From NCBI GenBank assembly GCA_002293965.1, contig DBEG01000073.1:1-20617 (forward strand): a DNA stretch of 20,617 nucleotides. Reading direction: 5' to 3'. A model generated the notes under the pieces. It was not told the DNA's origin. It made no database searches and saw nothing but the letters and a program-made list of their open reading frames with translations. This document shows, one piece after another, positions 15,193-20,617 of the stretch; the first letter of the stretch is position 1; every line of letters begins with the position of its first letter. The DNA is from Actinobacteria bacterium UBA912 (lineage in GTDB: Bacteria; Actinomycetota; Coriobacteriia; Anaerosomatales; UBA912). The position numbers were made by a program, and so were the translations under genes.

Positions 15193-16056
15193 TCACACGA
15201 TAGACCGGAAGACCGAGACCGCACGGGCGAGCCCCTGCAGATCGGCAGGTGTCATCATACCACCGTCATCGGCGATCGAAATCCCGGGTCGCAGCGCCAG
15301 GTCATGCACCCTTTCGGCGAGTCGCCCCGGTGGTTCGTCAGGGGCTGACAGCACCCGCGTCTCCAGCCCGCCGAGAACACCCACCCCCGCACTCGCGGCC
15401 GCCTGTGAGAAGCAGTCGAACGCGGGGTCGGGAAGACCACCGGGGTGCACGGTGATGAATCCTTGCGTGCGAGCCGCCGAAAGGGCCCACCGGAAGTCGC
15501 CGTCGGAGTGCAGTCCGGCCAGGACCCCGTCCTCGTTTGCGATCTGAGCGAGCTCGCCCAGCAGCGGCAGGATGCGCTCGAGCGCGAAGTCGGGTGCGAT
15601 GAGCGGGCCGTCTGCGCCCGCCATGTCCTCGGCGATGAGGATTGCGGCCGCACCCAGCGAGGAGCCTCGGCGGACCTGCTCGCGCAAGGCGGGCATCGCG
15701 GCTTGCATCTCCGCTGACAGCCCGTCAGGATCCGCCGCGGAGTCCCGCAGCGTCTCGAACCAGCCTCGGCGGTGCGCCACCTCGCCGAAGGGGCCGCTCA
15801 CGACCCACACCGGTGCGGTTCCTGCGGCCGTCACGCGGTCGAGTGCCTCGGCGGCCCAGGGTTCTTCGGCGGGAATGAACACGAAGTCGAGCCCGATCCG
15901 CTCGCAGGCGGCCGCCATCACGGCCGCTTCGGACCCGCGGCCCCAGCCCAGCTCTCTGGCAGCGGCTATGGGCAGGAAGGTAGCGCCGATCGAGCCCGCC
16001 GGATCGCCCGCCCCGGGCAGCAGCGCCTCGCGCAATCGTTCGACCGCGACTTTCAC
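15193..16056 (-). CDS. uroporphyrinogen decarboxylase-superfamily (UroD/MtaA-like) protein
   Basis: A 287-residue soluble protein that reads like a short UroD/MtaA-type TIM barrel. Supporting blocks are RIGLDFVFIPAEEPWAAEA (53-71), a barrel strand ILIAEDMAGADGPLIAPDF (139-157) and GLHSDGDFRWAL (181-192), where His183 and Asp185 sit where related methyltransferases bind metal or substrate. The heme-pathway HemE signature with its arginine pair near the N-terminus is missing and the chain is about 50 residues short. It is therefore unlikely to make coproporphyrinogen; methyl transfer or another reaction is possible. The start is GTG 16056, overlapping the permease stop (GTGA). Its place between exporter and RDD genes is unexplained. 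The superfamily is likely; the activity is unknown. Confidence 0.65.
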   Translation of the reverse strand: MKVAVERLREALLPGAGDPAGSIGATFLPIAAARELGWGRGSEAAVMAAACERIGLDFVFIPAEEPWAAEALDRVTAAGTAPVWVVSGPFGEVAHRRGWFETLRDSAADPDGLSAEMQAAMPALREQVRRGSSLGAAAILIAEDMAGADGPLIAPDFALERILPLLGELAQIANEDGVLAGLHSDGDFRWALSAARTQGFITVHPGGLPDPAFDCFSQAAASAGVGVLGGLETRVLSAPDEPPGRLAERVHDLALRPGISIADDGGMMTPADLQGLARAVSVFRSIV

Positions 16057-17126
16057 CGTACCTGCGACCCCGTCAGACTCGCTCGCAGACGCTTGGCCAG
16101 CACAAGCGTAACCACCATAAGGCCCGCGGCGATGGCAAGCGCGACCCCGAGCTCCATCCAGACACCGGAGATCGAACCGCCCATGATCGATACCTGCCAG
16201 ATGGGTTCAATGACCCAGTACAGCGGGAAGAGCTTGGCGATCCACTGCGGCCACTCGGGGAAGATGTAGAAGATCGCCGGAGCGAACAGCAGGATGCCCG
16301 CGCCCTTGATGATCGCGAACATCATGGTCGCGTCCTTGGCGATCACAGCGACAAGAAGCCCGATCGTCGACACCAGCATCGCGCCGACCAGTAGCACCAC
16401 CATGACCTCGAGCGGCTGCGGCCCCAACGCGCCGTTGAGCAGGAGCGTCATTCCGCTCATCACAGTCGCCAGCGTAACGCCGAAGATCCACTTGCTGACC
16501 AGGATCTCGCTGAGTGTCACCGGTGTCACCAGAACCGCCGAAAGGGTGCCTGCCTCCTTCTCTTCGACGAGGCTCGACGAGGGCACGAACACGCCGGAGA
16601 TCACCAGCGCGTAAAAGACGATCACTGGAATCAGCCGCACCCCGATGGGGAGCCCCTCCTCGCCGAAGGAGACCACCCGGACATCGACCGGAGGAGGTCG
16701 CTCTTCGATTCCGCGGATCGAGTCCAGCGCCGTCACCGCGAGGATCACCCGGTTCGAGGCCAGGCTCTCGCCGGAGATCCAGAAGTCGAGCGAGGGTTGC
16801 TCGCCTGCGCGGACCATCTCATCGAAATCGGCCGGAAGCACGAACCCAACATCGAGGTCGTTCGCCTCGACGAGTTCCCGCAGCACTTGGGCGTCTTCTG
16901 GGCGCGTCAGCTCGATGCCGTCCATCGCGGCTATCGCTCGCGTGACCGCCGAGTCGCCCGCATCGACGATCCCCAGGCGTGGCTTGGGGGCGAACAAGTC
17001 TCCGAACGCGAACTGGAACACGATGGTCAGTATGATCGGCAGGATGATCATGTACATGAATGGCATGGAGCGCGGCCCTAGCGCGAAGTCCTTGCGCAGC
17101 AATTTGGCTATCCGCCGAAGACTCAT
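16053..17126 (-). CDS. ABC-2 type exporter permease (second)
   Basis: A 357-residue inner-membrane subunit. A first membrane helix (about 21-41) is followed by an extracytoplasmic domain (about 45-165) and five or six helices (about 163-181, 215-231, 240-262, 267-289, 326-344). The cytoplasmic loop EEKEAGTLSAVLVTPVTLSE (188-207) is the typical coupling element of NatB/YhaP-like ABC-2 permeases that contacts the ATPase. The start is ATG 17126, overlapping the first permease's stop (ATGA) and opening with SLRRIAKLLRKDF, the usual cytoplasmic N-terminal helix. The substrate cannot be read from sequence; Na+, antibiotic or lipid export are all known for relatives. Confidence 0.9.
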   Translation of the reverse strand: MSLRRIAKLLRKDFALGPRSMPFMYMIILPIILTIVFQFAFGDLFAPKPRLGIVDAGDSAVTRAIAAMDGIELTRPEDAQVLRELVEANDLDVGFVLPADFDEMVRAGEQPSLDFWISGESLASNRVILAVTALDSIRGIEERPPPVDVRVVSFGEEGLPIGVRLIPVIVFYALVISGVFVPSSSLVEEKEAGTLSAVLVTPVTLSEILVSKWIFGVTLATVMSGMTLLLNGALGPQPLEVMVVLLVGAMLVSTIGLLVAVIAKDATMMFAIIKGAGILLFAPAIFYIFPEWPQWIAKLFPLYWVIEPIWQVSIMGGSISGVWMELGVALAIAAGLMVVTLVLAKRLRASLTGSQVR

Positions 17127-18286
17127 AGGGAGTGCACCTTCTTCCTCAGCACCACGAGGCCCACGGCGTAGAGCGCCAGGCCCCAAGCGAGAGCCATCAG
17201 CATCGACGGCCAAACGTCAGCCAGAACCGCATCGTAGACGGTCACGCCCACGATCACGTCGAGCAGGGGCCACGTCGGCAGGAAGGTGACCCACGTCGCG
17301 GCCGACCCGGGAAACAGGATCGCGAACGCCGGGATCAATAGCGGGACGGTGAAACCCATCGTGTAGAACACCTGCCCCATGAAGTCCTTCCCGGCGGCGC
17401 CAGCCACCATGGCCAGACTCGTGAAGATGAGTGCTCCGATCAGCATCGTCAGAGTGAGCGGGAGCCAGTTCGCCGAAGTGAACGCACCCAGCACAGCGAG
17501 CACGAACATCCCCTGCACGAACGCGAGCCCCGAGCCGAAGATCGCCTTGGCCGCCAGCATATCGGAAACTCGAGCGGGCGTGACGAGCACTGCCGAAGCG
17601 GTGCGCTGCAAGACCTCGACGGAGATCAGCGAGGCCAGCGCGAACGACTCCATGAGCAGGATCATCAGCGCGAACATCGGCAGCATACGGTCGCGCAGCG
17701 GGATCTGGTCGCCCATGCGATCGGGCCCTAGGATGATGAGGTCCTCGGCAGGGAAACGCACGGGTAGCTCCTCGCCTGCAAGCTGCCTCGCGATCTCGCG
17801 GATGAAGCCCGACATCGCGGCCTGCACCTCGCTCGGGACAGCGGCCTGGGAGTAGACGGTTACCTCGATGTCCCGCTCGCCAGCCAGCACGCGCTCGACG
17901 AAGTCGGGCGGGACAGCGACTCCGATCTGCACTTCATCGCCGCTCTCGATGGCAGCCGCCATCTCCTCGGCGGTGTCGAACTCCGTAAGGATGAGGCCCT
18001 GCTCCTGGGCCAGGCGCGGCGCATCACGCAGCTCGGCGATGCTCGCCTCGGGGACGCCAAGCGCGGCCAGGGACTCTGCGCTCGCCTCGACCAGATTCTG
18101 GACCGACGGCGAGAGCCCGACCGTGATCGTCTCATCCACGGCATCGGGCAGCAGATGATAGAACGCGACCACGATGACGAGCGTCAGCGCGGTCAGGAAC
18201 AGGTAGAGTTTGTCGCGCGAGAAGACGAGCAGCTCCTTCCTGAGCAGCGCCAAAAGGATCGCCAGGCGCGAGACCGGGGCGCTCAT
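17123..18286 (-). CDS. ABC-2 type exporter permease (first)
   Basis: A 387-residue inner-membrane subunit. A cytoplasmic amphipathic helix (LLALLRKELLVFSRDK) leads into membrane helix 1 (about 28-47), a large extracytoplasmic domain (about 50-200) and helices at about 201-223, 251-271, 276-297, 308-326 and 360-381. The coupling loop EVLQRTASAVLVTPARVSDM (224-243) parallels that of the second permease. The two permeases share layout but are well diverged, so they probably form a heterodimer with one ATPase type. The gene overlaps both neighbours by four bases (ATGA), indicating tight co-translation and fixed stoichiometry. Confidence 0.9.
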   Translation of the reverse strand: MSAPVSRLAILLALLRKELLVFSRDKLYLFLTALTLVIVVAFYHLLPDAVDETITVGLSPSVQNLVEASAESLAALGVPEASIAELRDAPRLAQEQGLILTEFDTAEEMAAAIESGDEVQIGVAVPPDFVERVLAGERDIEVTVYSQAAVPSEVQAAMSGFIREIARQLAGEELPVRFPAEDLIILGPDRMGDQIPLRDRMLPMFALMILLMESFALASLISVEVLQRTASAVLVTPARVSDMLAAKAIFGSGLAFVQGMFVLAVLGAFTSANWLPLTLTMLIGALIFTSLAMVAGAAGKDFMGQVFYTMGFTVPLLIPAFAILFPGSAATWVTFLPTWPLLDVIVGVTVYDAVLADVWPSMLMALAWGLALYAVGLVVLRKKVHSL

Positions 18287-19146
18287 GCCTTCAGGCCCCT
18301 CCCGGTCAGCTCGATGAAGATCGCCTCGAGCGTCGCCTCCTCGGTGTGGATGGTCATCAGCTCGGGCGAGGCCAGCAGCGCGGCGATATCTGCCGAGGAG
18401 CCCTCGCCGTCAAGCGGGTACGACTCCTCGCGAACGCCGTCGCCATCGCGCAGGCGCACCCGCACGGCCCGCTTGCCGAACCTGAGCTTGAGGTCCTGCG
18501 GCGTGTCCAGCGCGACGATGCGGCCCTCGTTGATGAACGCGACCTTGTCGGAGAGCTCGTCGGCCTCGTGCATGTCGTGGGTGGTGAGGAGCACCGCCGC
18601 ACCGCGCGTCGCCTCCTCCTTGATCATCTTGCGGATCTCGGCGGCAGAGACCGGGTCGAGGCCGGCGGTGGGCTCGTCGAGGAAGAGCACCTTGGGGCGA
18701 TTGATGAGCGCGCGCGAGATCATGACCCGCTGCCGCATGCCCTTCGAGAAGCCCTGGACGCGCTCTTTTGCGCGCTCGGCCAATCCGACGCGCCGCAGCA
18801 TCCCCATCGAATCGGGATCCGCGATGCCAAAAAGCGAGGCGAAGAAGTCCAGGTTCTCCAGCGCGCTCATGTTGGGGTAGAGGTTCTTCTCCTCGAAACA
18901 CACCCCTATCTGCGCCTGGATTTCGGAGTTGTCGCGCTCGATCGGCACGCCGAGGACGGTGGCCTCCCCGCTCTGCTTCGCGAGCTGGCCGGTGAGCAGC
19001 TTGATGGTCGTGGATTTGCCCGCGCCGTTGGGGCCCAAAAAGCCCAGGATCTCCCCCGGGGCCACCGAGAACGCGACCTCGTCGAGCGCCTTGGTGGCGC
19101 CGTAAGAGTAGCTGAGCCCCTCAACCTTGATCGCCGGTCCAGTCAT
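18283..19146 (-). CDS. ABC transporter ATP-binding protein (exporter, NatA/CcmA-like)
   Basis: A 287-residue cytosolic ATPase that powers the two following permeases. Motifs are Walker A GPNGAGKST (38-46), the signature FSKGMRQR (133-140), Walker B VLFLDEPTAGLDP (153-165) and the switch His190 in LTTHDMHEA. At the Q-loop position the sequence reads GVCFEEKNLYP, without the usual Gln; similar FEEKNLY variants exist in related exporters. A C-terminal extension (about 215-287) follows the nucleotide-binding domain. The ATG at 19146 is preferred because MTGPAIKVEGLSYSYG is where the family begins; an in-frame ATG at 19188 overlaps a possible -10 box and would add an unconserved tail. Confidence 0.93.
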   Translation of the reverse strand: MTGPAIKVEGLSYSYGATKALDEVAFSVAPGEILGFLGPNGAGKSTTIKLLTGQLAKQSGEATVLGVPIERDNSEIQAQIGVCFEEKNLYPNMSALENLDFFASLFGIADPDSMGMLRRVGLAERAKERVQGFSKGMRQRVMISRALINRPKVLFLDEPTAGLDPVSAAEIRKMIKEEATRGAAVLLTTHDMHEADELSDKVAFINEGRIVALDTPQDLKLRFGKRAVRVRLRDGDGVREESYPLDGEGSSADIAALLASPELMTIHTEEATLEAIFIELTGRGLKA

Positions 19147-19186
19147 CGGCTTACCTGCCTTCCGAGAAGGTTGCTGGCCGACTCCC

Positions 19187-19192
19187 ATGATA
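19187..19192 (-). promoter_or_regulatory. possible -10 box of the ABC exporter operon
   Basis: TATCAT on the minus strand matches five of six -10 bases and lies 40 bases before the ATPase ATG, downstream of the tmRNA terminator where a new promoter is needed. No good -35 is found at normal spacing, so this is tentative. Confidence 0.3.
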
Positions 19193-19226
19193 CGCCTGGC
19201 CGTAAAGGATGGCTATCGGGGGGATG

Positions 19227-19270
19227 AGAAAACCCGTCGCTCCGAGGCGATTTCCTCGGAAGGACGGGTT
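19227..19270 (-). terminator. rho-independent terminator of ssrA
   Basis: On the minus strand AACCCGTC (19263-19270) pairs with GACGGGTT (19231-19238). An inner stem CCGAGG/CCTCGG is closed by a six-base loop, and a short T-run (TTTTCTC) follows. The outer stem starts 16 bases after the mature tmRNA 3' end, so it should end the ssrA transcript and insulate the exporter operon. Confidence 0.85.
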
Positions 19271-19285
19271 CGTCATTATCGTCGA

Positions 19286-19639
19286 TGGTGGAGGCGCGGA
19301 GAATCGAACTCCGGTCCACGATACACCCTCAGGAAGCATCTCCAGGCTCAGTCAGCAGTTGGTTCTCGGCCGACGCATCACCTGATGACTCGCGATGTGT
19401 CGCCCATAGCGGTTCGGTCTTTGGTCGCACCATACCGCCCACGTGTGAGACCGCAATTCCCTGAAGTGGCGCCTTGCCGATGGCGGGAATGTCCAACGGG
19501 TCGGCGTCGCTACGCTATTTAGGCAGCGAGGGCAAAGTCATTGTCGACGTTTAATCGTCGGTACCCCTGTTTTACGAGGCGAGGAGACCTCGGCCTGCTT
19601 CTTCCTTCAAGCACTATCGTGTCGAATCCAGTCGCCCCC
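19286..19639 (-). ncRNA. ssrA: transfer-messenger RNA (tmRNA)
   Basis: This 354-base RNA rescues stalled ribosomes together with SmpB. Its ends form the tRNA-like domain: 5' GGGGGCG pairs with 3' CGCCTCC (one G-U), followed by A and an encoded CCA. The 5' part reads GGGGGCGACTGGATTCGACA, and the T arm CGGAG-TTCGATT-CTCCG is intact. The CCTCGTAAAA block before the message part matches the conserved end of pseudoknot 1. The tag frame ends in DNDFALAA. The one-piece layout with smpB immediately upstream on the same strand is common. Open reading frames across this stretch on either strand are not genes. Confidence 0.97.
19519..19548 (-). other. tmRNA tag-peptide reading frame (ends ...VDNDFALAA)
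   Basis: Within the tmRNA the frame GTC GAC AAT GAC TTT GCC CTC GCT GCC TAA encodes VDNDFALAA, ending in the conserved LAA signal recognised by ClpXP and related proteases. The resume codon is uncertain: by comparison with the AUUAGUC-GCA context of E. coli, the GTC after ATTAAAC is the likeliest, but the frame stays open further upstream, so a longer tag is possible. Confidence 0.75.
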
Positions 19640-19694
19640 GGATGTGGGCCGTCGACTTGTCAAAGAGCCCCGCGCGCAATTGCGGCGTGCATAC

Positions 19695-19700
19695 ATTATA
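19695..19700 (-). promoter_or_regulatory. -10 box of the ssrA promoter
   Basis: A perfect TATAAT lies on the minus strand between smpB and ssrA. Transcription would start near 19688, leaving a leader of about 50 bases to be removed by RNase P from the tmRNA precursor. The -35 region is poor (TCGGCA at 19 bases is the best match). Confidence 0.65.
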
Positions 19701-19715
19701 CCCCGGTGCGCAAGA

Positions 19716-19730
19716 CCACTGCCGAAGTGG
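19716..19730 (-). terminator. small hairpin after smpB, possible weak terminator
   Basis: CCACT-TCGGC-AGTGG forms a perfect five-pair stem starting three bases after the smpB stop, followed by TCTTGC. The stem is short and the T-run is weak, so it may only attenuate or protect the smpB mRNA end. Confidence 0.35.
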
Positions 19731-19732
19731 GG

Positions 19733-20203
19733 CTAGCCGCCGCGGTTCCTCTCGGCCATCGCGCGTTCGGTCTCGCGCTTCTGGTCGCGCTCGGCGATCG
19801 ATGCGCGCTTGTCGTAGAGCTTCTTGCCTCGGGCGAGTCCGATCTCGATCTTCGCGCGGTTATCGGCATTGAAGTACAGCTTGGTGGGCACGAGTGTCGA
19901 TCCGCGCTCGGAGACTTTGCCTGCGAGGTAGCGGATCTCCTTCTTGTGCAGCAAAAGGCGCCTGACCCGGATCGGGTCTAAGTTCGCGCGGTTACCATGC
20001 GAGTATGGCGCGATGTGCAGGCCGTGGACGAAGATCTCGCCGTGCTTGATGCTGGCGTAGGAATCCCGCAGGTTGGCGCCGCGGTCCCTAAGCGACTTGA
20101 CCTCGGTGCCGGAAAGCTCGATGCCGGCCTCGAAGGTCTCGTCGATGAAGTAGTCGTGATACGCCTTCTTGTTGCCGGCTATCATCTTGCGATCGCGGGG
20201 CAT
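19733..20203 (-). CDS. smpB: SsrA-binding protein SmpB
   Basis: SmpB binds the tRNA-like domain of tmRNA and places it in the ribosomal A site during trans-translation. The 156-residue chain is normal in length. Visible blocks are NKKAYHDYFIDETFEAGIEL (11-30), SGTEVKSLRDRGANLRDSYA (31-50), HIAPYSHGN (63-71), RRLLLHKKEI (81-90) and GLARGKKLYDKR (122-133). A basic C-terminal tail follows, which inserts into the mRNA channel in the known complex. The ATG at 20203 shares its A with the stop of the upstream peptidase gene (TGATG), so translation is probably coupled. ssrA, its RNA partner, starts 94 bases downstream. Confidence 0.97.
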   Translation of the reverse strand: MPRDRKMIAGNKKAYHDYFIDETFEAGIELSGTEVKSLRDRGANLRDSYASIKHGEIFVHGLHIAPYSHGNRANLDPIRVRRLLLHKKEIRYLAGKVSERGSTLVPTKLYFNADNRAKIEIGLARGKKLYDKRASIAERDQKRETERAMAERNRGG

Positions 20204-20617
20204 CAGACCCCCCGCGGAATGAAGTCCGTCGCAGGATCCAGTCCAATGATGTACTCGGTCAGCAGATCGATGGTGCTCTGGACGTCGGCAAGTGCGAGCA
20301 TCTCGTTGGGGGTGTGCATGTAGCGCAGCGGGATGCTTACCAGGCCGGCCGCCTTGCCTCCGCGCGAGAGCTGGATCGCGTTCGCGTCGGTGCCGGTGCC
20401 CCGGGGCTCACCGTTGAACTGCACTTGGACCCCGGCCTTCTCGGCGGCCTGGCTCAGGCCAGCGAAGATCGTCGGGTTGATGTTGGGTCCGCGGGCGATG
20501 ACCGGGCCCTTGCCGCACACGACCTCGCCGTGCTTGCGCTTGTCGACGTCGGGGTAGTCGGTAGCGTGGCCGACCTCGACGGCGATGCCGGCGGTCGGGT
20601 TGGCGCCGTACGCGCTG
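20203..20617 (-). CDS. M42-family metallo-aminopeptidase, C-terminal part (cut by window edge)
   Basis: The last 137 or so residues of a gene whose start lies beyond the right edge. The sequence AVEVGHATDYPDVDKRKHGE, then GPVIARGPNINPTIF, GTGTDANAIQLSRGG and VSIPLRYMHTPNEM, is typical of M42 glutamyl aminopeptidases and endoglucanase-M-like peptidases (FrvX, TET). The Asp of HATD and the His of RYMHTP are expected metal ligands. Known relatives form large tetrahedral cytosolic particles that trim peptides. The stop overlaps the smpB start in TGATG, which suggests one transcript. Specificity cannot be read from this part. Confidence 0.92.
   Translation of the reverse strand, partial: SAYGANPTAGIAVEVGHATDYPDVDKRKHGEVVCGKGPVIARGPNINPTIFAGLSQAAEKAGVQVQFNGEPRGTGTDANAIQLSRGGKAAGLVSIPLRYMHTPNEMLALADVQSTIDLLTEYIIGLDPATDFIPRGV

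Noticed and set aside
15193..16056. Calling the UroD-like gene hemE
   Set aside because: The N-terminal arginine-containing HemE signature is missing, the chain is short, and no other heme gene is nearby.
19127..19522. Open frame of about 131 codons on the plus strand
   Set aside because: It lies antisense to the tmRNA gene and its terminator and encodes nothing recognisable.
19658..19663. Perfect TTGACA on the minus strand before ssrA
   Set aside because: Seventeen bases further on is the CG-rich tmRNA 5' end with no -10 box; the TATAAT at 19695-19700 is the better promoter element.

Overview
The window reads as a stretch of a high-GC bacterial chromosome, most likely a member of the Actinomycetota. 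The main clue is the run murI - metallo-beta-lactamase-fold hydrolase - rph - rdgB, which is the gene order around Rv1338-Rv1341 in Mycobacterium tuberculosis. A deep lineage such as Coriobacteriia is my guess: a pilus-type chemosensory cluster and an M42 peptidase would be odd in most well-known actinobacteria. This placement is inference; no marker here is decisive.

Layout. At the left edge is a minus-strand tRNA-Pro(UGG). Two short plus-strand genes follow: a small bacterial PH-domain protein, then an L,D-transpeptidase gene that looks broken by an internal deletion and frame change. From about 1253 to the right edge every gene is on the minus strand. Reading in the direction of transcription (right to left): an M42-family aminopeptidase (cut by the window edge), smpB, the tmRNA gene ssrA with its promoter and terminator, an ABC-2 exporter operon (ATPase, two permeases, a UroD-like protein, an RDD membrane protein), and then a long chemosensory operon that runs directly into murI, the metallo-hydrolase, rph and rdgB.

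The chemosensory operon is the most interesting part. Its order is DUF4388/PATAN protein - CheR with TPRs - single-domain response regulator - PilB/GspE-like protein - CheW - CheW - chemoreceptor - CheA-REC hybrid kinase - CheB. This resembles the type IV pilus systems of Pseudomonas (pilGHIJK-chpAB) and Synechocystis (pixGHIJL), not flagellar chemotaxis. The PilB-like protein has lost the Walker A lysine, the catalytic glutamate of Walker B and the His box, yet keeps its MshEN-like N-terminus and its zinc CxxC pairs. It therefore looks like a pseudo-ATPase recruited as a regulatory or docking subunit. The receptor has almost no extracytoplasmic part. The cheB stop codon overlaps the murI start, joining motility signalling to peptidoglycan-precursor and RNA-processing genes.

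No CRISPR array, insertion sequence or phage gene was seen. No stretch longer than 300 bases lacks a gene; the largest gaps (78-300 and 14616-14751) hold only putative promoters and short repeats.
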